From NCBI RefSeq assembly GCF_011927725.1, contig NZ_JAATJC010000001.1:2239001-2303000 (forward strand): 64,000 nucleotides of DNA, given 5' to 3'. Source of the stretch: Sphingomonas kaistensis (GTDB lineage: Bacteria; Pseudomonadota; Alphaproteobacteria; Sphingomonadales; Sphingomonadaceae). The position numbers and the translations under genes are program-made. The notes under the pieces are model-generated. The model was not told the origin of the DNA and did not search any database. It saw only the letters and a program-made list of their open reading frames with translations. Shown here one piece after another: positions 28,448-36,831 of the stretch; position 1 is the first letter of the stretch, and each line of letters starts with the position of its first letter.

Positions 28448-28660
28448 ATGTGCGTGCCGAGTCGAAGCGTGCGGGGGACGTTGAAGGTGTATTTACTCAG
28501 AGATGTTGAACGTTTTTTAAACGCGGGAAATTTCAGTGCGGCACGCTTCGGCAGAGAGGTGATGGGTGATCCGCGGTTCGTTTTCGACCTGCGCCGGGGT
28601 CGCGAGCCGCGTCCACAAACCGTGGAAAAGGTGAAGGCCTATCTGGAGATTGCAGGGTGA
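28448..28660 (+). CDS. small putative DNA-binding protein
   Basis: Product of about 70 residues. The core FLNAGNFSAARFGREVMGDP followed by RFVFDLRRGREPRPQTVEKV looks like a short XRE-like HTH whose second part sets the recognition helix. The start is uncertain: TTG 28439, ATG 28448 or an internal GTG before YLLRDVERF are possible. It is divergent from the S24 regulator and overlaps the next gene by GTGA, so the two form a coupled pair. The function is unknown. Confidence 0.6.
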   Translation: MCVPSRSVRGTLKVYLLRDVERFLNAGNFSAARFGREVMGDPRFVFDLRRGREPRPQTVEKVKAYLEIAG

Positions 28661-28989
28661 ACCGGCCTCGCATGACGGCGTATGCCAATGTCCTCCTCCG
28701 CCTTCTTCTGCAGCGCGCAGGAGAGGACTGCAACAGGATTTTTCTCAGCTCATGGAAGACGGTCGAGTGGAACTCGCTTACCCTTGACGGAGAGCGACAC
28801 CGCGCGTCCTTCACCATTGGCGGCCCGGATCCGCTTCGCTTCGCGGCGCTGTGGCTGGCCGGCCTGTCCGAGGCCGAATTCGCGATGACCCGCGGGTTCG
28901 TCGCCGATATCGAAGTGATTGGAAAGCCGACGCTGCGGGAGGATGGCATGGCGGAGGTGGAGATCGCCGCGCTTACTCTCGACGACTAG
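28657..28989 (+). CDS. small hypothetical protein, second gene of the pair
   Basis: Product of 110 residues from GTG 28657 (ATG at 28672 is an alternative): a hydrophobic-rich N-terminal helix ANVLLRLLLQRAGED, a central ERHRASFTIGGPDPLRFAAL, and an acidic C-terminus. No family is recognised. It is translationally coupled to the small HTH gene through the GTGA overlap and lies downstream of the S24 control region. Its last 4 bases overlap the convergent membrane-protein gene. Confidence 0.6.
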   Translation: MNRPRMTAYANVLLRLLLQRAGEDCNRIFLSSWKTVEWNSLTLDGERHRASFTIGGPDPLRFAALWLAGLSEAEFAMTRGFVADIEVIGKPTLREDGMAEVEIAALTLDD

Positions 28990-29486
28990 GCGAGGCTTCG
29001 GCGCAGGTCGCCAAGCGCCTGGCGAAGGGCGGCGGAGGCATCGACCTCGAGTTCGAGGACAGTGCCGCCACGCTCTTCGCCGCCGCTGCCCAGGTGATGC
29101 TCGATCCGCCGGACGAGTTCGCCGGGCGTCGGAAGCGGCCGCGGGGCGAATAATTGCACGACCCGGCTGTCGGTGGCCGGATCGTCCAACCGGTCCTCGA
29201 GCTCAAGCGGTTCGGGTGCAAGCGCTTCGGTCAGTTCGAGCACGGGAAGCTCGGCCGCGACGGGCTCGAATGGAATTAGCACGAATTCTGCCAGGCGGAA
29301 CCGCCGCGGCTCGGGCCGGACCCTGCGCAATGCGGCAAGCGCGAGAAGGCCACCCCCAGCGGCGGCGACTACCGCCGGCATCGCCATTCCCAGCAGCAGC
29401 AGGCACGCGCCAAGGGCTGCCCCAAGCACCCCTGCCGCGAACCCGTCGATGCTCCACCCAATCAGTTCGTCGCCGCCCCTGTCCAT
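28986..29486 (-). CDS. hypothetical membrane protein
   Basis: Product of 166 residues with two adjacent hydrophobic helices in the first third (FAAGVLGAALGACLLLLGMA and AVVAAAGGGLLALAAL), then a soluble acidic region with LELEVDASAALRQALGDLRR at the end. No family is recognised. The layout suggests a small inner-membrane protein with a cytosolic tail. It is separated by 10 bases from the DJ-1 gene stop upstream on the same strand, so the two may be one transcript. Confidence 0.65.
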   Translation of the reverse strand: MDRGGDELIGWSIDGFAAGVLGAALGACLLLLGMAMPAVVAAAGGGLLALAALRRVRPEPRRFRLAEFVLIPFEPVAAELPVLELTEALAPEPLELEDRLDDPATDSRVVQLFAPRPLPTPGELVRRIEHHLGSGGEERGGTVLELEVDASAALRQALGDLRRSLA

Positions 29487-29496
29487 GCCACAAGGG

Positions 29497-30039
29497 CTAA
29501 GCGGGAAAGGTTAGGCTTTCCTTAGCCGCGGCCAACAAGGCATCGGCAAAAGCGGCACTGTCCTGCGGTCCCACGGCGGTTACCAGCTTGCCGTCGCGCA
29601 CCACCGGCCCATCGCTGAACATCCCCCCCGCATTGCGAAGATCGGTCCGGATCGAGCGCCAGCCGGTTACCTGGCGTCCCCGCACGCCATCGGCTTCGAT
29701 CAGCAGCCACGGCCCATGGCAGATCGCCCCGACCGCCTTGTCTCCCTTCAGGAAGGCCCGCACCAGCGCCACCGCCGCGGCATCGGTGCGCAGGTGATCG
29801 GGGTTGATCAGGCCGCCCGGCAGCAACAGCGCGTCCCATTCGGCCGCGTCCGCTTCGGCGATCGAAAGATCCGGCGTGATCCACCGCCCGGGATCGTCCA
29901 GCACCGTCGCCCGGATCGGGTCCCTCGATGGCGCGGCAAGCTTCACCTCGCAGCCCGCGGCGCGCAGCCGCTCCAGGGGCACGAACAGCTCGTCCTGCTC
30001 GAATCCGCTCGACGCCATGATCAGGACTTTGGTCTGCAT
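29497..30039 (-). CDS. DJ-1/PfpI family protein
   Basis: Product of 180 residues in the class I glutamine amidotransferase-like superfamily. The conserved glutamate is in GFEQDELFVPLERL (Glu14-17 region), the nucleophile is Cys107 in VGAICHGPWLL followed by His108, and LLLPGGLINPDHLR is the loop before it. Relatives act as deglycases, chaperones or proteases; the activity here is not determined. The frame is open far upstream, but the family start is the ATG at 30039 (MQTKVLIMASSG). It is divergent from topoisomerase IB, 39 bases away. Confidence 0.92.
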   Translation of the reverse strand: MQTKVLIMASSGFEQDELFVPLERLRAAGCEVKLAAPSRDPIRATVLDDPGRWITPDLSIAEADAAEWDALLLPGGLINPDHLRTDAAAVALVRAFLKGDKAVGAICHGPWLLIEADGVRGRQVTGWRSIRTDLRNAGGMFSDGPVVRDGKLVTAVGPQDSAAFADALLAAAKESLTFPA

Positions 30040-30078
30040 GGGAACAAGCGTTACGGCTCCGGCGCTTCGCATTTCAAG

Positions 30079-31200
30079 ATGGAACCCAGCACCCCCGCCC
30101 GCCTCCGCCATTGCTGCGATGACCAGCCGGGCATCACCCGCAGCCAGATCAAGGGCAAGTGGGCCTATTATTCGCCTGACGGGAAGCGGATCACCGATCG
30201 CGACGAGATCGACCGGCTCAACAAGATCGCCCTGCCACCGGCCTACACCGACGCGTGGTTCTGCCCGTTCGCGAACGGCCACATCCAGGCCACCGGCCGC
30301 GACGCGAAGGGCCGCAAGCAATATCGCTATCACGAGGCCTTCCGGGGGCGGCAGGACAAGAAGAAATATCTCGGCACGGTCGAGTTCGGCGCTGCCCTGC
30401 CCAAGCTTCGCCGCCGGGTCGAAAAGGACCTGGGTGGCAAGCCGACCAGCCGCGAGGCCGTGCTTGCCGCGGTGGTCCGGCTGCTCGACACCGAACATAT
30501 CCGCATCGGCAACGAAAGCTACGCCAAGGAAAACAAGAGCTTCGGCGCAACCACTCTGCGCAGCCGCCACCTCCGCAAGCTGGGCAACAAGCTGCTGGTC
30601 AAGTTCAAGGGCAAGCACGGCATCACCCGGGAGCTTGCGATCACCGACGCGAAGCTCAAGCGCGTGGTGTCCAAGATCACCGAATTGCCCGGGCAGAACC
30701 TGTTCCAATATGTCGACGAGGAAGGCGAAACCTGCGCCATCGCCTCGTCCGACGTGAACGACTACATCCGGGAGGCGACCGGCGGCGACTTCACCGCCAA
30801 GAACTTCCGCACTTGGAGCGCGAGCGTGATCGCGTTCGACCAGATGCTCTCCGCCCAGGAGGAGGAAGTGCGCAAAATCAGCCTTAAGACGGTGCTCGAA
30901 CCCGTCGCCGAGGCGCTCGGCAACACCCCCGCGATCAGCCGCAAGTCCTACGTCCATCCCCGCCTGATCGAGGCGACCCGCGAGAATCCAAAGCGTCCGC
31001 TAGGTTCGATCGAACGCCCCCGCGCCCGCAAATATCTGTCCAGCGAGGAAGTCGGCCTGATCAACTGGCTGATGAAGGGCAAGAAGAAGCCAGCCGGCGC
31101 CAAGCAGGCACAAGCCAACGTGGACGCTGCGGTCAAGGCCGCCGACGTCTCGATGGCCAAGGTCGACGCAGTCGCCAAGAAGGTCGCCGCAGCCGCCTGA
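30079..31200 (+). CDS. DNA topoisomerase IB (viral/eukaryotic type)
   Basis: Relaxes supercoiled DNA through a 3'-phosphotyrosyl bond; 373 residues, the size of bacterial poxvirus-like TopIB. The N-terminal domain has GKWAYYSPDGKRITDRDEI and ALPPAYTDAWFCPFANGHIQ. The catalytic domain shows RIGNESYAKENKSFGATTLR and the nucleophile Tyr291 in SRKSYVHPRLIE. An Ala/Lys-rich tail may add non-specific DNA binding. The ATG at 30079 gives the family start; the frame runs open upstream. It is common in sphingomonads. Confidence 0.95.
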   Translation: MEPSTPARLRHCCDDQPGITRSQIKGKWAYYSPDGKRITDRDEIDRLNKIALPPAYTDAWFCPFANGHIQATGRDAKGRKQYRYHEAFRGRQDKKKYLGTVEFGAALPKLRRRVEKDLGGKPTSREAVLAAVVRLLDTEHIRIGNESYAKENKSFGATTLRSRHLRKLGNKLLVKFKGKHGITRELAITDAKLKRVVSKITELPGQNLFQYVDEEGETCAIASSDVNDYIREATGGDFTAKNFRTWSASVIAFDQMLSAQEEEVRKISLKTVLEPVAEALGNTPAISRKSYVHPRLIEATRENPKRPLGSIERPRARKYLSSEEVGLINWLMKGKKKPAGAKQAQANVDAAVKAADVSMAKVDAVAKKVAAAA

Positions 31201-31261
31201 ACGCTCGTCCGGCCGGACGCGCGCTTGACCCCTGCCCCACCCCTCCGTCATTTCCGCGCCC

Positions 31262-32359
31262 ATGAACGCCAAGCTCACCCAGCTACTCGACTGGATTTCC
31301 GCCAACCTTGAATCGCTCGCCCTCGGCGTCGCCGTTGCGGTGGGCCTTATCGGGCTGATGCTGATCGCCCGCTCGATCGGTCATCGAATCGTCGCCAGCG
31401 ACCCGGGTGCGGTGACCTGGAAGGGAGTGGTGGGGCGGGTCCTGTCGAAGACCGGCCTGCTGTTCATGGCCGCCGCCGCGATCGAGATCGTTCTGAACTA
31501 TGCCGAGCTACCCGCCGGCGTCGCGCATCTCTTCCACAATGCCTTCATCATCGCCTTCGCGCTGCAAGCGGCGGTCTGGGCGCGTGAGCTGATCCTCGGC
31601 GTGATCGGTGCCCGCGTCGGCGAGCGGCCGGGCGAAACCACGCTCGGCAACGCCATGGGCGTAATCCGCGTGCTGGTCAGCGTCGCGGTGTTCGCCATCG
31701 CGATCATCGTCATTCTCGACAACCTTGGGGTCAATGTCACCGCGTTGGTCGCCGGCCTCGGCATCGGCGGCATCGCCATCGGCCTTGCCGCGCAGGGCAT
31801 CTTTTCCGACCTGTTCGCGGCGCTCGCCATCCTGTTCGACAAGCCGTTCCGCCGCGGCGACACCATCCGCTTCGACACCACCACCGGAACGGTCGAGAAG
31901 ATCGGCCTCAAGACTACCCGCCTGACCAGCCTGACCGGCGAGCAGGTGATCATGGCCAACACCAAGCTGCTCGAACGCGAGGTCCGCAACCTCGCCGCCG
32001 GGCACGAGCGGCAGGAGACGTTGCGCTTCGGCCTGACCTACCAGACCCCTCCCGAAAAGCTCGAGCGCGTGCCGGACATCGCCCGCGAGGTGGTCGAAGC
32101 GCAGGAGGGCTGCACCCTTCACCGCTGCGTGCTGGTGGCGCTCGGCGCGTCGAGCCTCGACCACGAACTGCTGTTCCGCCACACCGGCCTCGACGCCGAC
32201 GTGCTATTCGCCAAGCGCGCAGCGATCCTGATCGCCCTTCTTCGCCGCTTCGCCGCCGAAGGCATCGACTTCGCCTACCCGACCCAGACCACCTTCACCG
32301 CGGCGCCCGATGGGACGCTGGTCATGCCCTATGCGGTGCCGCCGCCTTCGTCTCACTAG
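31262..32359 (+). CDS. small-conductance mechanosensitive channel (MscS family)
   Basis: Inner-membrane channel of 365 residues that opens under membrane tension during osmotic downshock. Four or five hydrophobic segments precede the pore helix with the Gly/Ala pattern VAGLGIGGIAIGLAAQGIFSDLFAAL. The beta domain follows (FRRGDTIRFDTTTGTVEKIGLKTTRL) and ends with the C-terminal alpha/beta part. It is monocistronic, with 61 bases after topoisomerase IB. Confidence 0.93.
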   Translation: MNAKLTQLLDWISANLESLALGVAVAVGLIGLMLIARSIGHRIVASDPGAVTWKGVVGRVLSKTGLLFMAAAAIEIVLNYAELPAGVAHLFHNAFIIAFALQAAVWARELILGVIGARVGERPGETTLGNAMGVIRVLVSVAVFAIAIIVILDNLGVNVTALVAGLGIGGIAIGLAAQGIFSDLFAALAILFDKPFRRGDTIRFDTTTGTVEKIGLKTTRLTSLTGEQVIMANTKLLEREVRNLAAGHERQETLRFGLTYQTPPEKLERVPDIAREVVEAQEGCTLHRCVLVALGASSLDHELLFRHTGLDADVLFAKRAAILIALLRRFAAEGIDFAYPTQTTFTAAPDGTLVMPYAVPPPSSH

Positions 32360-32439
32360 TGATCGCCAACCGCGGGATTGCTCGATAGCACTGATCGACC
32401 CGCGGCTGCAGTAGGTGCGAATTCGACTCTTGCTGGTCC

Positions 32440-33537
32440 TCACGCACCAGCGAAACGGAGGTCGATCTGCGTCGAATAGCCCTGCTCGTCATTGGTGACC
32501 GTCATCGATCCTCCAAGCTGTCGAACGGTTGCCGCAAGGATCCGTAGCCCCAGCCCATCGCGTTTGCTGCTCTTGCTCTCCTGGGGAGCGCGCGGCGCGG
32601 CGTCGTCGCCCGACGTGATCCGATAAACGGAGTTCGCCATTCGCTGGCCGGTCAGACTGATCGTCCCGGATGACTGCTCGAAAGAATGCTTGGTCGCGTT
32701 GGCTACCAACTCGTTGATGATCGTCGCTACCAAGGATGCCTCGCGCGGCGTGACCTGCCTGTCCTCGAAGCCGCCCTCCACCGAGATGTCGTTGAGGACG
32801 GTCGAATTGAGTAGGTCAACCACTTGGCTGAGGTACGGCCCAAGGCCAATCGCTTCCTCGTTTCCGGCATATCCCAGATGATCGTGAAGCGCGGCAACGG
32901 TCCTGATCTGGCGCTCGACCCGGCCAAGCGAGGCGCGCGTGTCTTCGTCATCGGCCGCGCTTCGCTCTAGGGAGACGAATGCGCCGACCGATTGCAGCGA
33001 ATTCTTCACCCGGTGGTCGATCTCGCTTCGCAGCACCTTTTCGTTGGCGATGACGGCGCGCAGATCGAGCTGGGTCACGACCTGATTGGCGAGAACCTGC
33101 AGGGCTTCTCGCTGCAGGGCACTCAGCGTTCGCGGCTGATTATCGAGCACGCACAGGGTGCCGATCGGGTACCCGCCCTTGGATTTCAGCAGCGCCCCCG
33201 CATAGAAACGCAGTCCCGGATCGGCGAGGCAAAGAGGATTGTCCGACATCCGCGCATCGGCCAGCGTGTCAGGGATCTCGACGAAGTCATTCTCCAGGAT
33301 GACATGGGCGCACAACGAGGTTTCGAGCGGCGTTTCCCGCACCCCCAGGCCAGTCTCCGCCTTGAACCATTGGCGGTCCTCGTCGATCAGGTTTACGACC
33401 GAAATCGGAACCTCGCAGATCCGCGAGGCGAGCAGCACGATCTCGTCGAAATCCGACTCCCTCGGCGTATCGAGCACGTCGTAGGCGCGAAGAGCAGCCA
33501 GACGTGCAGGCTCAGACGGGTGTTGCCGTGCTTTCAT
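32440..33537 (-). CDS. GAF domain sensor histidine kinase (HisKA_2 type)
   Basis: Cytosolic sensor kinase of 365 residues. The GAF domain (about residues 25-160) contains ICEVPISVVNLIDEDRQWFK and GTLCVLDNQPRTLS. The phospho-acceptor is His175 in EIDHRVKNSLQ, the HWE/HisKA_2 signature. The ATPase part has TIINELVANATKH (N box) and DGLGLRILAATVRQLGG (G box). Such kinases feed the alphaproteobacterial general stress response (PhyR/NepR) or light/redox signalling. No response regulator is next to it. No membrane segment is present, so it senses an internal signal. Confidence 0.92.
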   Translation of the reverse strand: MKARQHPSEPARLAALRAYDVLDTPRESDFDEIVLLASRICEVPISVVNLIDEDRQWFKAETGLGVRETPLETSLCAHVILENDFVEIPDTLADARMSDNPLCLADPGLRFYAGALLKSKGGYPIGTLCVLDNQPRTLSALQREALQVLANQVVTQLDLRAVIANEKVLRSEIDHRVKNSLQSVGAFVSLERSAADDEDTRASLGRVERQIRTVAALHDHLGYAGNEEAIGLGPYLSQVVDLLNSTVLNDISVEGGFEDRQVTPREASLVATIINELVANATKHSFEQSSGTISLTGQRMANSVYRITSGDDAAPRAPQESKSSKRDGLGLRILAATVRQLGGSMTVTNDEQGYSTQIDLRFAGA

Positions 33538-33703
33538 TCGCGGTTACGAGCCTAAGGGCCTCCAAAACGCAAGAGGGGCTACAAAACGGCCGTGCCGCTT
33601 GCCTCCGGCGCATTCTCACCTTGATCCGGTGTCAGGCTTCTTCTCTACCCTTGTCTCAGCGGGTCGCCGACCTCGATCCGGCCAGAAGACAAAGGAACGT
33701 TCA

Positions 33704-34159
33704 ATGCCAGTCGCCAGCATCGACACCATCCGCGCCAAGGTAGGGCAGGAGCTTGGTACCTCCGACTGGATCGAGGTCACGCAAGACCGCATCAATGTCT
33801 TCGCCGACGCCACCGAGGATCATCAGTTCATCCACATCGACGAGGCGCTCGCCGCGCAGACGCCGTTTGGCGGCACCATCGCTCACGGCTTCCTGTCGCT
33901 TTCGCTGCTGTCGCGGATGGCGGCCGATGTCATGCTGGTCCCCGAAACCACGAAGATGGGCGTCAATTACGGGTTCGACAAAGTCCGCTTCCTTGCCCCC
34001 GTTCGAGCCGGCAAGAGGGTGCGTGGCCGCTTCACCCTCGCGGCCTTCGAGGAAAAGCGCCCGGGCCAGTATCAGTTCGCCCACGACGTCACGGTCGAGA
34101 TCGAGGGCGAGGACAAGCCGGCCCTGATCGCGACCTGGATCGGGCAGGTCTTCGCGTAA
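33704..34159 (+). CDS. MaoC family dehydratase
   Basis: Hot-dog-fold (R)-specific enoyl-CoA hydratase of 151 residues. The catalytic Asp/His hydratase motif is visible in [20 protein letters not shown] followed by [15 protein letters not shown]. The start is the ATG at 33704 ([14 protein letters not shown]), with AAAGGAAC upstream. It lies 52 bases before the thiolase gene on the same strand, which suggests a shared role in fatty-acyl-CoA or polyhydroxyalkanoate metabolism. Confidence 0.92.
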   Translation: MPVASIDTIRAKVGQELGTSDWIEVTQDRINVFADATEDHQFIHIDEALAAQTPFGGTIAHGFLSLSLLSRMAADVMLVPETTKMGVNYGFDKVRFLAPVRAGKRVRGRFTLAAFEEKRPGQYQFAHDVTVEIEGEDKPALIATWIGQVFA

Positions 34160-34211
34160 GGCTCCGGCCCCGCTAAGCCACCAGTCGACTCACTTCTTCC
34201 CGGGAGCCTCC

Positions 34212-35396
34212 ATGTCCACCGTTCGCGACGCCGTCATCGTCTCCACCGCCCGCACCCCGATCGGCCGCGCCTATCGCGGCGCGTTCAACGCCACGCCCTC
34301 GCCTACCCTGACCGCCCACGCCATCCGCGCCGCGGTGGAGCGCTCCGGCATCGCCAATGACGAGATCGAGGATTGCATCATCGGCGCCGCCCTCCAGCAG
34401 GGCGTGCAGACCACAATCGGCCGCACCGCCGCGCTTCGTGCCGGCTTGGGCGTCGGGGTCGCCGGCATGTCGATCGACCGCCAGTGCGCGTCGGGCCTCA
34501 TGGCGATCGCCACCGCCGCCAAGCAGGTCATTGTCGACCGCATGGACGTCTGCGTGGCCGGCGGCGTGGAGAGCATTTCGCTCGTCCAGACCCCCGAGAT
34601 GCGGGTCGGATCGGACCCCGAACTGCTGAGCATGCACAATGCGGTCTACATGCCGATGATCCAGACCGCCGAAGTGGTCGGCAACCGCTACGGGATCAGC
34701 CGTGAGCGCTGCGACGAATATGCCCTCCGCTCGCAGCAGCGCACCGCCGCCGCGCAGGCCCAGGGCCGCTTTGACGACGAAATCGTCGCGGTCACCGCCA
34801 ACATGGCGGTGAAGAACAAGGAAACCGGCGAAACTTCGATGCAGGAAGTGACCCTCGCCAAGGACGAGGGCAACCGCCCCCAGACCACGCTAGAGGACCT
34901 CGCAAAGCTTCAGCCGGTGATGGGCCCCGAGCAGATCATTACTGCGGGCAACGCCAGCCAATTGTCTGACGGTGCCTCGGCCTGCGTGGTGATGGATTCG
35001 GCTCTGGCCGAAAAGAAGGGCCTGACCCCGCTCGGCCGCTACGTCGGCATGGCGGTCGCCGGCACCGAACCCGACGAAATGGGCATCGGCCCGGTCTATG
35101 CCGTGCCCAAGCTGCTCGGCCGCTTCGGGCTCAAGGTCGAGGACATCGGCCTGTGGGAGCTGAACGAGGCGTTCGCGGTGCAGGTGCTCTACTGCCAGGA
35201 CAAGCTCGGCATCCCTGACGACCTCTTGAACGTCAACGGCGGCGCGATCTCGATCGGCCACCCCTACGGCATGAGCGGCGCACGCCTGACCGGCCACGCC
35301 CTCCTCGAAGGCAAGCGCCGCGGCGCCAAGTACGTCGTCGTCACCATGTGCGTCGGCGGCGGCATGGGCGCGGCCGGCCTGTTCGAGGTCTTCTGA
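34212..35396 (+). CDS. thiolase family acetyl-CoA acyltransferase
   Basis: Thiolase of 394 residues that forms or cleaves 3-ketoacyl-CoA. Nucleophile Cys92 is in [13 protein letters not shown], the catalytic His in [17 protein letters not shown], and the second Cys in [17 protein letters not shown]. The NEAF motif appears as [19 protein letters not shown] before the ATG is a good ribosome site. Paired with MaoC upstream. Degradative or biosynthetic thiolase subtype cannot be settled by eye. Confidence 0.95.
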   Translation: MSTVRDAVIVSTARTPIGRAYRGAFNATPSPTLTAHAIRAAVERSGIANDEIEDCIIGAALQQGVQTTIGRTAALRAGLGVGVAGMSIDRQCASGLMAIATAAKQVIVDRMDVCVAGGVESISLVQTPEMRVGSDPELLSMHNAVYMPMIQTAEVVGNRYGISRERCDEYALRSQQRTAAAQAQGRFDDEIVAVTANMAVKNKETGETSMQEVTLAKDEGNRPQTTLEDLAKLQPVMGPEQIITAGNASQLSDGASACVVMDSALAEKKGLTPLGRYVGMAVAGTEPDEMGIGPVYAVPKLLGRFGLKVEDIGLWELNEAFAVQVLYCQDKLGIPDDLLNVNGGAISIGHPYGMSGARLTGHALLEGKRRGAKYVVVTMCVGGGMGAAGLFEVF

Positions 35397-35400
35397 CCGA

Positions 35401-35949
35401 GTGAGCCGGGTGCGCGCCCTGCTCGGCGTGACGCTGGTGTTGGCCTTTCCGGCACCGGCCCTCGCCTGCGTGCCCCCGCCCCCGCTCCAGCGGCTCGCCG
35501 GCGAGAGCGACGCGGACTTAGCCGTCCGTGCCCGGACCTTTGGGGAGGCCGAGGCGGACGAGAACCGCCGGCGTCAGCAGAGCGGCTGGTTCGATCGCGC
35601 GGACCGCGTCAGCCTCGCCCGCATTACCGCATCCGGCGAAATCTCCCGCCTTCTCGGCATGGGTTCGCTCCGCGCCCGCCGGGTCGAAGCCCTCCGCCTC
35701 GGCACTTTCAAGGGGGAGGCTGCGCCGGGAACGGTCGCAATGGAGGATGTCGGGATAACCAGCTGCGGGGTCTACGGCGGCGGAACGGCGCGGTCGGGCA
35801 AGCCCGGCGCCTATATCGTCACCTTCGAAGGCGTACAGCCTGAAGGCACCGGCAATGTCGGTGTGCCCTTGTCCGAACTGCGCGATCCAAGGATCATCCA
35901 GGCCTTCTCGGAAGTGGCCAAACCGGCATTGGAGGGCGCGAAGCCATGA
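35401..35949 (+). CDS. hypothetical secreted protein
   Basis: Product of 182 residues from the GTG at 35401, four bases after the thiolase stop. The signal peptide VRALLGVTLVLAFPAPALAC ends at a possible Ala-Ala or lipobox-like LALAC site. The mature part is charged (DADLAVRARTFGEAEADENR) with two further cysteines, in SCGVYGGG and near the N-terminus. No family is recognised. Its stop overlaps the next gene by ATGA, so it is coupled to the DUF4126 gene. Confidence 0.72.
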   Translation: MSRVRALLGVTLVLAFPAPALACVPPPPLQRLAGESDADLAVRARTFGEAEADENRRRQQSGWFDRADRVSLARITASGEISRLLGMGSLRARRVEALRLGTFKGEAAPGTVAMEDVGITSCGVYGGGTARSGKPGAYIVTFEGVQPEGTGNVGVPLSELRDPRIIQAFSEVAKPALEGAKP

Positions 35950-36530
35950 CCGGCGTCGAACTCATTGCGCTGGCCGGATCGACCAGCCTGCTGGCCGGCT
36001 GGCGGCTCTACCTCGTTACCTTCGTCACCGGCTTCGCGATGCGGCTGGGCTGGATCGACCTTCCGGACAAGCTCGTCGCGCTCGACGTGTTGGCCAATCC
36101 GTGGGTGCTCGTGCTCTCGGGTGCAGCCGCCTTGTTCGAGTTTTTCGCTGACAAGATCGCCTTTATCGACACGCTGTGGGACGGCATCAACACCGCCATC
36201 CGCCCGCTCGGCGGGGCGTTGCTCGCGCTGGCCATCGTCGATCCGGGCGACCCGGTCTGGCAAGTGACCGCCTTCATCCTCGGCGGCGGCGCGGCCTTCC
36301 TTTCGCACTCGGGTAAGGCCGCCACCCGGGCGATGGTCAACACCTCGCCCGAACCGGTCAGCAACATTGTGGTTTCGACCGGTGAGGACATCGCCGCCGT
36401 CGGCTTGCTGGCCCTCGCTATCGCCAATCCGGTCGCGGCAGCGCTGATCGCACTGATCCTGGTGCTCGCCAGCCTGTGGCTCATCCTGTCCGCTCGCCGC
36501 CTCGTTCGCCGGGTTCTGAACCGAAGCTAG
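35946..36530 (+). CDS. DUF4126 family membrane protein
   Basis: Inner-membrane protein of 194 residues with about five hydrophobic stretches. The family pattern is seen in GVELIALAGSTSLLAGWRLY, a FEFFADKIAFIDTLWD segment in the second quarter, and TRAMVNTSPEPVSNIVVSTG in the third. The function of DUF4126 is unknown. It starts within the stop of the preceding secreted protein gene (ATGA overlap). Confidence 0.85.
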   Translation: MTGVELIALAGSTSLLAGWRLYLVTFVTGFAMRLGWIDLPDKLVALDVLANPWVLVLSGAAALFEFFADKIAFIDTLWDGINTAIRPLGGALLALAIVDPGDPVWQVTAFILGGGAAFLSHSGKAATRAMVNTSPEPVSNIVVSTGEDIAAVGLLALAIANPVAAALIALILVLASLWLILSARRLVRRVLNRS

Positions 36531-36567
36531 CTTCACGCATTGCAGTAGCGAAACAAGGGAGAAGCTC

Positions 36568-36831
36568 ATGCCCGAGGGCGGTCACACCAGCCTCGTCGAA
36601 CGGATCGCACGCGTGCTGTGCGGATCCGAACATAGCGCCAATGCCGAAGGGTCCGAGGAACATGCCGCGGCCCATGTCGACCAGCATTGGCCAAGCCATC
36701 GCAACCAGGCCCTGGCGGTCCTGAAGGCGATCCGCGAAACGGACGCCAGCGGTGCCAGCGTCGGTGATCCCGCCACCTGGACCCGGATGGTCGAGGCCAG
36801 CATCGCCGACGCCGAAGACGATCGCGGGTGA
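36568..36831 (+). CDS. small hypothetical protein
   Basis: Product of 87 residues, His/Glu-rich, with LVERIARVLCGSEHSAN and NQALAVLKAIRETDAS; no family recognised. GGGAGAAGCTC before the ATG is a good ribosome site. Its stop overlaps the GTG of the following MFS exporter (GTGA), so the two are translationally coupled. It could be a small accessory or regulatory protein of that exporter, by position only. Confidence 0.68.
   Translation: MPEGGHTSLVERIARVLCGSEHSANAEGSEEHAAAHVDQHWPSHRNQALAVLKAIRETDASGASVGDPATWTRMVEASIADAEDDRG

Noticed and set aside
29497..30957. 486-codon frame including the DJ-1 gene
   Set aside because: Only the last 180 residues are DJ-1; the upstream part is antisense to topoisomerase IB.
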